From Cellulophaga algicola DSM 14237 (GTDB lineage Bacteria > Bacteroidota > Bacteroidia > Flavobacteriales > Flavobacteriaceae), in the NCBI RefSeq assembly GCF_000186265.1, contig NC_014934.1, positions 2,914,001 to 2,978,000 on the forward strand: a stretch of 64,000 nt of DNA. The letters are read 5' to 3'. The position numbers were made by a program, and so were the translations under genes. The notes under the pieces are model-generated. The model was not told the DNA's origin. It saw nothing but the letters and a program-made list of their open reading frames with translations, and did no database searches. Of this stretch, positions 1 through 8,753 are shown piece by piece. Position 1 is the first letter of the stretch, and each line of letters begins with the position of its first letter.

Positions 1-1001
1 ATAAAAAGTATGATTTAGCTATTGATCGACTACATAAAGCAAGAACAGTTTTTGAAAAGGAAAACCCATCTTACCTTATTATTATAAATTATTTATTGGG
101 TGAGGTTTATTACATGATGGGAGATATGACCACTAGTAAAAAGTATTTTAAAACCTCATTGGCACTGACGGAAGTGCATACCAATCACTCCAACTACAAA
201 TTAGTGGACCAGGAAGCTTTGGCGTTAATAAGTAAGAATGCAAAAGATTATAAAAGTGCATTTCTTCATTTAGAGGCAGCAAACCAATTGGACAAATCTA
301 TTTTTGGTAGGCAAAGTAAAAACAATCAACATCTTTTTGAAATTAATGACCGCTACAGAATTCAAAAAGAAAAAGAAAAAGAGCTTATAAAAGAACAGCA
401 TATAACCAACTTAGAAAATGAAGAAAAGCTTTGGGTGCTAAAGTCATGGCTTATGGTTGTGGTAATTTTTTCAATTTTAATTCTGAGTTTTCTTTTGATT
501 AGAAATATCAGGCGTAAACATACCTTAGAGAAACAATCGTTGGAAGAAAAAAGAGCGGTTGAACTGCAAAAAGCGAATGAAATTTTAGAGCTAAAAAATA
601 ATGAGTTAACATCTTCTGCTTTGCAATTAATAGAGAAAGAAGAGTTTATTAAAAAGATGAAGGATACTATAGGGAAGAGTAAAGAAAACCTAGATGTGCC
701 AGCAATCAATAGAATCATTAGTTCTGCTCAGGGGAGTCCAACTAGTAACTGGAAAGAATTTGAAGCTAGGTTTACAGCTATCAACCAAAGTTTTTATAAA
801 AATTTAAAGGACAACTACCCCTCTTTGAGTCAGACAGATCTTAAATTGTGCGCATTAGTAAAGCTTAATTTCTCCAGTAAGGAAATGTCTTCCTTATTAG
901 GGATCTCTATAGAAAGTGTCCATACTTCACGTTATCGTCTAAGAAAAAAACTAAACCTAGAACGCAATGACAACCTTACTGAGTTTATTGCTGAAATTTA
1001 A
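1..1001 (+). CDS. TPR / transmembrane / LuxR-type HTH regulator (5' truncated)
   Basis: The reading frame is open from the left window edge (first full codon at base 3), so the N-terminus is missing. The visible part begins with TPR-like helices (about the first 120 residues). One membrane segment follows (around LKSWLMVVVIFSILILSFLL), then a charged coiled coil and a C-terminal LuxR/GerE-like helix-turn-helix (TDLKLCALVKLNFSSKEMSS, then SVHTSRYRLRKKL). This TPR-TM-coiled-coil-HTH layout is a familiar flavobacterial regulator often next to SusC/SusD loci. By inference it controls the SusC/SusD locus that starts 335 bp downstream on the same strand. The ligand is unknown, and it could instead serve genes to the left of the window. 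Confidence 0.8.
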   Translation, partial: KKYDLAIDRLHKARTVFEKENPSYLIIINYLLGEVYYMMGDMTTSKKYFKTSLALTEVHTNHSNYKLVDQEALALISKNAKDYKSAFLHLEAANQLDKSIFGRQSKNNQHLFEINDRYRIQKEKEKELIKEQHITNLENEEKLWVLKSWLMVVVIFSILILSFLLIRNIRRKHTLEKQSLEEKRAVELQKANEILELKNNELTSSALQLIEKEEFIKKMKDTIGKSKENLDVPAINRIISSAQGSPTSNWKEFEARFTAINQSFYKNLKDNYPSLSQTDLKLCALVKLNFSSKEMSSLLGISIESVHTSRYRLRKKLNLERNDNLTEFIAEI

Positions 1002-1335
1002 GCTTCCAGCATTGTAAAATGTCCTACAAAGAAGTTTTTTTTAAAATGCTGATTTCATTCTTTAAACACGAAATTCATAAATAGTATTCTTCTATTGAAT
1101 TTTTAATAAAATATTGTCTAGTTGTGTTTGATTTCGCTTGAAACACTATTAAATAGCTTCTTTTTTTTGGTTTTGTTCAGTTTTTGTCTAGTCTATTTAG
1201 TGTGGGTAACTATATTAAATTGATAATTTAGTGCCGATAAAATTATTGTTTATCTAATATATCTATTTGTAAATAAGAATTTATTAAAAATAACTCACCA
1301 AAACTTGTTTAATACTAATTAACTCAAACAAATTT
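1002..1335. other. AT-rich leader of the first SusC operon
   Basis: No gene is visible. The stretch is very AT-rich. A near-match to the flavobacterial -7 box (TCTATTTG, 1262-1269; one mismatch to TAnnTTTG) lies 66 bp before the susC start, but no correctly spaced TTG was found. A 7-bp inverted repeat (CAGCATT...AATGCTG) follows the regulator stop, but its loop is too long for a confident terminator. Confidence 0.3.
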
Positions 1336-4300
1336 ATGAAGAAAAAAGACAAACTATGGAGACGAATACTTTCAGTATTCTCTCTATTAATGATCTTGGT
1401 GGTACAGCAAGGTTACGCCCAAGGTGCTATTACGGGAACGGTAATAGATGAGCAAGGAACTCCAGTGCCAGGAGTATCTATTCTTAAACAAGGAACTAAA
1501 GAAGGTTCTGTGGCAGATTTTGACGGAAATTTTGCAATTAATGCATCTAAAGGTGAGGTTTTAGTGTTTTCTTCCATTGGTTTTAAGTCACAAAAAGTGA
1601 CGGTTGGAGCTGCCTCAAATTTAAGAATAGTATTAATTGAAGATACAGAACTCTTAAATGAAGTGGTAGTTGTAGGGTATGGAACACAGAAAAAGAAAGA
1701 GATTACGGGTTCTGTAGCCAATGTTAGTTCTGAGACTATTGTAAAAACGGCAACATCAGATTTAGGAACGGCGCTACAAGGAAAAGTTGCAGGGGTAAAT
1801 ATCCAGGCAGGAAGTGGTAGACCAGGAGAATCAGCCAACGTACAAATTAGGGGTTTAGGTTCTATTAGTTCTGGTGGTTTAGGTCCATTATATGTTGTAG
1901 ATGGTATTCCTTTTGATGGTAACCCTAATATAGCACCGGAACAAATTGAATCTATAGACATTTTAAAAGATGGTGCATCGGCAGCAGTTTATGGGGTGAG
2001 AGCATCTAATGGTGTTATTTTAATTACGACCAAAAAAGGAAAAGCGGGTAAAATGAAAATTGATATCTCTACCTATACAGGGATTCAGAATATTACTTCG
2101 GGTACTCCTTTAATGAATACTACAGAACAGCTATACGAGCTAGAGCAAAAAACAGAATTACTAGGTACAGAACCATTAACATTTTTCTTAAATGCAAATG
2201 TTCTAGACTACGATTCTAATTTTGTTGAAGAAGTGCAGAATGATAATGCTGTTATTCAAAATTTAGATGTAAATATATCTGGAGGTGTTGAAAATTTAAC
2301 CCTAAATTTTAATACCAACTACTTTAAGCAAGAAGGGGTTTTAATTAATTCTGGTTTCAATCGTTTAACAAATAGATTTACAGGCCAGTTCACAAAAGGA
2401 AAATTTAAAGCTTTTGCTTCAATGGGATATTCCGTTGAAAATAGAGATCAAGAGCCTTTTGCACTTTATGAATATGCCATAGCACAAGCACCGTGGAACA
2501 AACCTTTAAAGGATATTCCTTCTGTAGGACAAAATTCTGTAGAGTTGGATGTTGATAATGATATACTTTTTAGCTTTTTATCACGCCAATTAGATAATGT
2601 AGATGAACGAGAAGTAAAGTCTGACAACATAGCCTTAAGCTTAGAATATGAAATTATTGATGGGTTAAAGTATAAAATTAACCTAGGGAGAAATAGTTAT
2701 AACTACTTCAGAAAATTTTTCAAACCACAATATTTAGCATTTACAAATCAAGGAGTACTTAATGCTACTGCCTCTAATATACAAGCTTCTTTGAATGAAG
2801 ATTATACGTTTTCTAAAAGAGAAACAATAGAAAATATTGTAACCTATGATAAGAGCTTTAACAAGCACAATTTCAACTTTACAGGAGTAATCTCTTATGA
2901 AGAATTTAATTCAAGAGCATTAGGGGTTGGTGTAATTTATAGTGAAGATGCAAGTAATGATTTACAAACTTTAGGTTCTGGTGCAGAAGGCATTAAACCA
3001 AGTAGTATTAATGTAAATAGTACTCTTGCCGGGAAACTAGCTAGATTGCAATATAACTTTGACGAAAAGTATTTGTTTTCTGCCAGTATCAGACATGATG
3101 GTTCTTCGAATTTTACAAAAGATAACAGATATGGATCTTTCCCGAGTGTTTCTATTGGTTGGAATATAAGCGAAGAGAATTTTTTCAAAAATATCACCAG
3201 CGTTAATTCTTTAAAAATTAGAGCTAGTTGGGCAAAATTAGGAAATCAAAATACAGGAGCGGCATACTCAGCCATTCCTATTATAGAATCTGGTGTTAAT
3301 TATCCATTTGGTCCCAATGAAGAACTAGGTTTTGGAAATGTGCAACGTAGGTATACTAATAGCGATTTAAAATGGGAAACTACAATCTCTAAAAATATTG
3401 GTATTGATTTAAGTATGTTCCAAAATAAGCTAAGCGTAACCGCAGATGTTTATGAGAACAATAAAGAAGATATGTTATTGCAGGAAAGGTTACCAGCCTC
3501 TTCTGGTACCTACCAACCAAGAGCTGCAGATGTTTATAGTGTTAGAACCGTAAACGCGGGGAACATGGTGAATAAAGGTCTTGAAATAGCAGCAAGTTAT
3601 AAAGACAGAATTGGAGACGATTTTAAATATACTATCTCAGGAACATTTACTAAAAATAAGAATGAGGTATTAGATTTAAACGGAGTGGAACGTGGGTATG
3701 CCAATGGTAGGCCAATTGTATCTCAGGGAACTAATGTTGATTATACTACATTTTTAGCAGAAGGATATGAAGCAGGTGCTTTTTTCTTAGTGCAAAATGA
3801 TGGTGTGATTAAAACTCAAGAACAATTAGATACCTACAAGCTTATTGATGGTGGTGCTCAATTGGGAGATTTAATGATGATTGATCAATTGACAATAGAT
3901 TCTGATAACGATGGTATTGCAGATCAAGCAGATGGTAAAATTGATGATAATGACCGAGTTTATTCGGGTTCTGGGCAAGCAGATTTTGAAGCAGGTTTAA
4001 ACCTTAGTTTAGAATATAAAGGCTTTGATTTTTATGCACAAACGTATTTCTCTTATGGTGCAGAAATCTACAATGGAGCAAAATTATACGCTTATGGTGG
4101 TGGTAGACATAAAGATTTATATTCTATGTGGACACCTCAAAATCCAGATTCAGATATCCCAACAGATAGACAAAATGCCTTTCATAATAATGTAAGAGCT
4201 AGGTCTGATTATTTCTTGGAAGATGGTACTTATTTTAGAATTAGAACACTAACACTGGGCTATACTATTCCTGGCATTACAGAGACCTCAGGAATTGAAA

Positions 4301-4461
4301 AAGTAAGGTTGTATTTAACTTCCGTAAACCCATTTACATTTACAGATTATACCGGATACGATCCTGAAGTTGGAGGAGATGGTATTTTTACAAGAGGTGT
4401 AGATAGAGGTAACTACCCTGTTACAAGACAATTTATGTTAGGTGTTCAATTAAGTTTTTAA
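1336..4461 (+). CDS. SusC-family TonB-dependent outer-membrane transporter
   Basis: The product has 1041 residues, normal for SusC/RagA. It has a signal peptide ending near YAQ (residue 29) and a carboxypeptidase-regulatory-like domain at about 31-115 (GTVIDEQGTPVPGVSILKQG). The plug begins at VVVGYGTQKKKEITGSV and runs to the conserved VYGVRASNGVILITTKKG near residue 235. The 22-strand barrel region ends in a terminal phenylalanine. An Asp/Asn-rich calcium-type loop (DSDNDGIADQADGKIDD) lies in an extracellular-loop region near residue 855. It is followed after 10 bp by susD, the standard pair importing oligosaccharides or peptides across the outer membrane. The substrate cannot be read from sequence; no glycoside hydrolase is in this operon. 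Confidence 0.95.
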   Translation: MKKKDKLWRRILSVFSLLMILVVQQGYAQGAITGTVIDEQGTPVPGVSILKQGTKEGSVADFDGNFAINASKGEVLVFSSIGFKSQKVTVGAASNLRIVLIEDTELLNEVVVVGYGTQKKKEITGSVANVSSETIVKTATSDLGTALQGKVAGVNIQAGSGRPGESANVQIRGLGSISSGGLGPLYVVDGIPFDGNPNIAPEQIESIDILKDGASAAVYGVRASNGVILITTKKGKAGKMKIDISTYTGIQNITSGTPLMNTTEQLYELEQKTELLGTEPLTFFLNANVLDYDSNFVEEVQNDNAVIQNLDVNISGGVENLTLNFNTNYFKQEGVLINSGFNRLTNRFTGQFTKGKFKAFASMGYSVENRDQEPFALYEYAIAQAPWNKPLKDIPSVGQNSVELDVDNDILFSFLSRQLDNVDEREVKSDNIALSLEYEIIDGLKYKINLGRNSYNYFRKFFKPQYLAFTNQGVLNATASNIQASLNEDYTFSKRETIENIVTYDKSFNKHNFNFTGVISYEEFNSRALGVGVIYSEDASNDLQTLGSGAEGIKPSSINVNSTLAGKLARLQYNFDEKYLFSASIRHDGSSNFTKDNRYGSFPSVSIGWNISEENFFKNITSVNSLKIRASWAKLGNQNTGAAYSAIPIIESGVNYPFGPNEELGFGNVQRRYTNSDLKWETTISKNIGIDLSMFQNKLSVTADVYENNKEDMLLQERLPASSGTYQPRAADVYSVRTVNAGNMVNKGLEIAASYKDRIGDDFKYTISGTFTKNKNEVLDLNGVERGYANGRPIVSQGTNVDYTTFLAEGYEAGAFFLVQNDGVIKTQEQLDTYKLIDGGAQLGDLMMIDQLTIDSDNDGIADQADGKIDDNDRVYSGSGQADFEAGLNLSLEYKGFDFYAQTYFSYGAEIYNGAKLYAYGGGRHKDLYSMWTPQNPDSDIPTDRQNAFHNNVRARSDYFLEDGTYFRIRTLTLGYTIPGITETSGIEKVRLYLTSVNPFTFTDYTGYDPEVGGDGIFTRGVDRGNYPVTRQFMLGVQLSF

Positions 4462-4471
4462 AGCTAGAAAT

Positions 4472-6196
4472 ATGAAAATAATTAAATATAAAATATACAT
4501 CATCCTTATAGGCAGCCTATTGCTATTTGGATGTAACGAGGATTCTTTCTTAGAAGAGATAAATCCTAATGCAATAACGCCAGATACCTTTTGGGAATCG
4601 GAGCAGCAATATACTAGTGCACTTACCTCTGTATATGGTGCATTGCAATTTCAAGATATAAGTGGCGGAGAATTGCAGTATGAAATGATTTTAGGAGATA
4701 TAGCAGGAACAGAATCTTGGTATAGACCTGCAGCTTTTAGAAATTTGACGTATAATGATGGTACGTATCACGTAACCGATAAATGGGACCAATTGTATAT
4801 AGGTATTTTTAGAGCCAATCAAGTAATTCAAAATATCCAAAATGCCGATAGTGCCATTTTTAGTGAGGATGCTAAACTGCAAATAGAAGCACAGGCAAAA
4901 TTTTTAAGAGCTTTCTTTTATTTTCAATTAGCTCATAATTATGGAGGTGCTGTAATTCATACGAGTGTAGCAGAAACAAAAGAAGAATTATCTAAACCAT
5001 TTTCCTCTATTGCAGAAGTTAATAGCGCTGTAATTTTTCCAGATCTAATTTTTGCAAAAGATAATTTACCACAAACTTGGGATGCTAAGAATATAGGTAG
5101 AGCAACATGGGGAGCGGCAAAAAGCCTTTTGGGGAAAGCATATTTATTTGATGAAGATTTTTCTAAGGCGGCATCAGAATTTAATGATGTGATCCAATCC
5201 AACGTGTATAGCTTAACCGCAAATATTTCTGATAATTTTCAACATGAAAATGAGTTTAACTCAGAATCTATTTTTGAAGTAAACTATTCGTTTGATTTAA
5301 GCCCTGGAGTTCCTGGAGCTGTTGTAGATGATAACTCTAATGAAACAGGAGCAGAGTCTTCTACCATGGCAAATGCCGTTGGTCAATTAAATTATGGAGG
5401 GTTCAATACCATATTACCTAGTTATAATTTACATGAAATGTTGGTTAATGATCAAGTAGATCCAGCCAATGCCATAAATGACGGTAATAGTGAGTCTAAA
5501 AGAATGACCGCTACCATCGCTACCAGAAATGGAGAGGGCTTATATTATCAGCAAGAATATTCCGCTATTCGTGGTTTTGCCTTCGGACAGAGTGCTTACG
5601 TGAAAAAACATTCAAACTGGTATCATTTAGAGGCAGAACCTGCACAGAGTAGATCAGGTATTAATTTCAGACATATTAGATATGCTGACGTTTTATTGAT
5701 GTATGCAGAAGCGGTTATAGAGGCTAACAATGATTATGAAACCGCCATTGATTATATCGATATGGTAAGAAGTAGAGCAGGTGTGGTTACACTTCGCCAA
5801 TATATGGCCGATAATGCAGGTATGTTTCCGCAATTACATGTAAGTAAGCAAGTACATGGAGATTTTCCAATGGTAGCGGCTTCATCAGAAACGGTTATGA
5901 AACATTTACAACGTGTAGAACGTCCTATAGAACTATGTTTTGAAGGACATAGATGGAAAGATTTAGTGCGTTGGGGTATTGTTCAAGAAGTTTTTGATGA
6001 TTTAAGAGCAGATGAAATTTGGAGAGAAGCAAATAAAGAAACAGAACTTAAAGTAAGTGATGGCGGAGTAGCTCCTTTATATATAATTGAAAGAATACGT
6101 CCCGACTTTGTTTTAGCTGCGGCAAATTATAACCCAGCGAAGCATAATTATTTCCCGATACCAACTCAGGAAGTACAGACTAATGATAATTTATAA
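4472..6196 (+). CDS. SusD/RagB-family surface lipoprotein
   Basis: The product has 574 residues, with a lipoprotein signal peptide ending at Cys21 followed by NED, an acidic start that fits surface export of Bacteroidota lipoproteins. The N-terminal half is the helical TPR-like SusD scaffold (LRAFFYFQLAHNYGGA). The C-terminal RagB/SusD signature includes ADVLLMYAEAV and ELCFEGHRWKDLVRWG. SusD proteins sit as a lid on the SusC barrel and capture the substrate. It is 10 bp after susC and 9 bp before the PKD lipoprotein gene, so these three are one transcription unit. The substrate is unknown. Confidence 0.94.
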   Translation: MKIIKYKIYIILIGSLLLFGCNEDSFLEEINPNAITPDTFWESEQQYTSALTSVYGALQFQDISGGELQYEMILGDIAGTESWYRPAAFRNLTYNDGTYHVTDKWDQLYIGIFRANQVIQNIQNADSAIFSEDAKLQIEAQAKFLRAFFYFQLAHNYGGAVIHTSVAETKEELSKPFSSIAEVNSAVIFPDLIFAKDNLPQTWDAKNIGRATWGAAKSLLGKAYLFDEDFSKAASEFNDVIQSNVYSLTANISDNFQHENEFNSESIFEVNYSFDLSPGVPGAVVDDNSNETGAESSTMANAVGQLNYGGFNTILPSYNLHEMLVNDQVDPANAINDGNSESKRMTATIATRNGEGLYYQQEYSAIRGFAFGQSAYVKKHSNWYHLEAEPAQSRSGINFRHIRYADVLLMYAEAVIEANNDYETAIDYIDMVRSRAGVVTLRQYMADNAGMFPQLHVSKQVHGDFPMVAASSETVMKHLQRVERPIELCFEGHRWKDLVRWGIVQEVFDDLRADEIWREANKETELKVSDGGVAPLYIIERIRPDFVLAAANYNPAKHNYFPIPTQEVQTNDNL

Positions 6197-6205
6197 TATA
6201 CTATT

Positions 6206-7777
6206 ATGAAAAAAATAAAATTATTTGGCTTTGCCATTGTTTCATTGCTAGCATTTTATGCCTGTACAGAAGAAGATGAGGTAAAGCTTACTGAAGCCAG
6301 CCATAGGGCTATTGTAACTTCAGAAATGAATTTCGAAAATAAGATTAATGTAGGTGGGCATATAGATTTTGGTGATATTTCATCGGGTGTTGTATCTCGT
6401 ACTTGGACGTTTCCTGAAGGTGTTGCAGATGTATCTACTTCTTCTGATGCTGTAGTTAAAGCTACATTTAGTAAAGTAGGAGTGCATAATGTAACGCTGA
6501 AACAAACATTTGCAAATGAAGCCTATGCAGATGAGCGTACAACACCTAGTGGCGCTACGGAGTTAGACACGACTATTGTAGTGACGGTTTTAGGAGATGT
6601 AACGGCACAGATTCAGGCAAATTACATCAATGCTGATGGCTCTTTAGGAGCAGAATTATCATTAGTAGATAATGCAGAAAATGTAATAACAGCAAGTAAC
6701 TATATTAGATTGAGCTATACCGCAGAAGGTGACCCAATCAATTTTATTTGGAACTTACCTAATGCTAAGCCAAACACATTGCAAAATCCAGAGGGAGATG
6801 CAGATGTAAGGTATAGTAAAGTAGGTATTCATGATTTAGAATTTATTGCCTCTAGAAGTAGACCCTTTGGAGGTGATACTATATCTATTAAAAACTTTAT
6901 AAAAGTAATCCCGTCTACCGATCCTGTTATTCTAGACGCGGTCTCTGATAAAGAGGGTAAAGTTGCTTTGGAATTTAGTAGAGATATGGATGCAGCAACT
7001 GCAGCTAAAACAGACTTTTCTATTTCAATTGAAACAGCAGGTGGAGCTATAATTTCTCCACAAATTGCATCAATCACAACAGATCCTGTAGATGAAAATA
7101 TTCTTTTATTGGAATTAGAAGGAGAAAGAGTGTATAATAATGATAAGGTCATGGTTTCTTATACGGCAGGCGAATTAAGCACTCTAGATGCTGTAGCGGC
7201 AACATCTTTTACAGATGAGGTACTTGTATTCAATACCGTAAATATGCTAGAGAATAGCAATTATGATTATAGTTTTGAGAATACAACCAATACCAATTGG
7301 CCTTATCTATTTTGGGGAGGAAATTGGGGTGAGTATGACTTTAGTTTATCTTCAGTACGAAGTCAAGACGGGAGTAAAAGTGCCTATGTAGAATTTAGAC
7401 CTGAAGGTGGTATGGTAATTAGCCATACAGATATGCTTGGGGAAAATGCAATAGTTTCTTTGGTAGCAGGAACCACATATGAAGTAGGGGTGTGGATTTA
7501 TATTGATGGCCCCTTCTTTACAGCTCCTTACCCAACCAGTGGTAACTTTGTGTCAGATTTAAGATTTTACCCTAGAAGCTATGGTTTTGAAGCAGTAACT
7601 ACATTTTTTACAGAAGATTTTCCTGTGAATGAATGGGTGTACACTTCTGCCTTTATTACGCCAGGCGCAGACGAAGATGTAAATTTTGTCATTCGCGGTT
7701 ATAATGTCGGCAATGGTCAAACTTTAAAATTTTATATGGATAATATCAGCGTTGCAAAAGTTGAAATTAGACCATAA
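6206..7777 (+). CDS. PKD-domain lipoprotein, likely surface glycan-binding protein
   Basis: The product has 523 residues and a lipoprotein signal ending at Cys20 followed by TEEDE. Two PKD-like beta domains are visible (about 40-125, with RTWTFPEG and GVHNVTLKQTF; about 135-235, with INFIWNLPN and KVGIHDLEF). A SwmB/Big_5-like Ig module follows (about 240-345, LEFSRDMDAATAAKTDFSISI). The C-terminus (350-523) resembles a jelly-roll carbohydrate-binding module ending in LKFYMDNISVAKVEI. It occupies the SusE/SGBP position directly after susD. By inference it is a surface glycan-binding protein that feeds the upstream SusCD pair. No catalytic motif is visible. Confidence 0.75.
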   Translation: MKKIKLFGFAIVSLLAFYACTEEDEVKLTEASHRAIVTSEMNFENKINVGGHIDFGDISSGVVSRTWTFPEGVADVSTSSDAVVKATFSKVGVHNVTLKQTFANEAYADERTTPSGATELDTTIVVTVLGDVTAQIQANYINADGSLGAELSLVDNAENVITASNYIRLSYTAEGDPINFIWNLPNAKPNTLQNPEGDADVRYSKVGIHDLEFIASRSRPFGGDTISIKNFIKVIPSTDPVILDAVSDKEGKVALEFSRDMDAATAAKTDFSISIETAGGAIISPQIASITTDPVDENILLLELEGERVYNNDKVMVSYTAGELSTLDAVAATSFTDEVLVFNTVNMLENSNYDYSFENTTNTNWPYLFWGGNWGEYDFSLSSVRSQDGSKSAYVEFRPEGGMVISHTDMLGENAIVSLVAGTTYEVGVWIYIDGPFFTAPYPTSGNFVSDLRFYPRSYGFEAVTTFFTEDFPVNEWVYTSAFITPGADEDVNFVIRGYNVGNGQTLKFYMDNISVAKVEIRP

Positions 7778-7801
7778 TAATTAGTTAGTTGAGTTTAAAT
7801 T

Positions 7802-7833
7802 AAAGGTGTTTAGAGAAATCTAAGCGCCTTTTT
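7802..7833 (+). terminator. Rho-independent terminator of the first SusCD operon
   Basis: A 13-bp stem (AAAGGTGTTTAGA with TCTAAGCGCCTTT, two G-T pairs), a GAAA tetraloop and a T run follow 24 bp after the PKD lipoprotein stop. This separates the first locus from the DUF2147 gene. Confidence 0.85.
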
Positions 7834-7987
7834 CATTTTCTCTTAGACAAGGATTTAGGTTTTTGAGGGTAGTAGTGTTCTGTTAAAGTAGATATCCCTA
7901 TTTTTACAGCATCAACTACTTAAAAAAGCAAAAGGTTTTTTATGGATTTTGAGATCCTTGTTGTACATTTAAAATAAAAATACACTT

Positions 7988-8410
7988 ATGAAATATATTT
8001 TAACTTCTATTTTTTTAATGCTAACGATAGGGATACACGCACAAAGTGTTACCGGTAAATGGCAAACAATTGATGATGAAACTGGTAAGGTGAGATCTGT
8101 CGTGGAAATTTATTCAGACAATGGAAAAGTGTTTGGTAAAATTATAGAGATAACAGATAAGTCTAGGCAAGACCGTGTTTGTGAAGCTTGTACAGGCTCA
8201 AATAAGGATAAACCTATTTTGGGTATGGTTATTATCAAAGATTTAGAGAAAGATGATGACGAATGGGAAGATGGAACTATTTTGGATCCAGAATCAGGAA
8301 AAGTCTATAAATGTTATATCACTTTAGAAGAAACAAATAAATTAAAAGTACGTGGCTTTATCGGGTTTTCTTTACTAGGGAGAACACAATATTGGACTAG
8401 AGTGCAATAG
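7988..8410 (+). CDS. DUF2147 secreted protein
   Basis: The product has 140 residues with a signal peptide (ending IHAQ). The mature part matches the DUF2147 pattern: GKWQTIDDETGKVRSVVEIY at the start, CxxC (CEAC) near residue 61, then the DILDPESGKVYKCYI-like block (here TILDPESGKVYKC) and the terminal RTQYWTRV. DUF2147 proteins are small periplasmic beta-sandwich proteins without an agreed function. It stands alone between two terminators, so it is probably independent of both Sus loci. Confidence 0.85.
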   Translation: MKYILTSIFLMLTIGIHAQSVTGKWQTIDDETGKVRSVVEIYSDNGKVFGKIIEITDKSRQDRVCEACTGSNKDKPILGMVIIKDLEKDDDEWEDGTILDPESGKVYKCYITLEETNKLKVRGFIGFSLLGRTQYWTRVQ

Positions 8411-8432
8411 CATACATTTTACAATTTTAAAA

Positions 8433-8467
8433 AGGCATCAAACTAAAAAGTTTGATGCCTTTTTTTA
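8433..8467 (+). terminator. Terminator after the DUF2147 gene
   Basis: Perfect 12-bp stem (AGGCATCAAACT / AGTTTGATGCCT), AAAA loop, seven T residues. Confidence 0.92.
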
Positions 8468-8753
8468 TTGGCAATTTTTAGGTTACTAAATCATAAAATT
8501 TAAGGAATTAAGAGGGGAAGAATTTTTATTGAGAACTGTTTTTTTTTAGTTTAGAAACTATACTTCTGTTAGGTAGATAGGTAACAATGCTCATAATCAA
8601 ATAGCTTATAATTATCATAAGCGTATTCTAGCATGTCTTTTTTTGTCAAATGTCAAAAAAAAGTAGGGTCATTTTATAGAATGAAGCGATAACAGCATAC
8701 TGTTAACCTAATTTTAACAGATAAATTAAACTCAATAAAAACTAAACTAAATT
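8468..8753. other. Leader region of the starch SusC operon
   Basis: No gene is visible. The stretch is AT-rich with long T and A runs (around 8527-8550 and 8638-8662). A possible operator lies at its right end (listed separately). No clear TTG-N19-TAnnTTTG promoter was found. Confidence 0.4.
8700..8720. promoter_or_regulatory. Inverted repeat upstream of the starch susC
   Basis: CTGTTAA and TTAACAG form a perfect 7-bp inverted repeat separated by 7 bp, 33 bp before the susC start. The spacing suits a dimeric regulator operator. A role in maltodextrin control is inference. Confidence 0.35.

Noticed and set aside
362-718. Antisense open frames inside clear genes (for example 362-718, 1413-1961, 14885-15223, 31809-32258)
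   Set aside because: They lie opposite well-supported proteins and show no family features; they arise from the codon bias of the sense strand.
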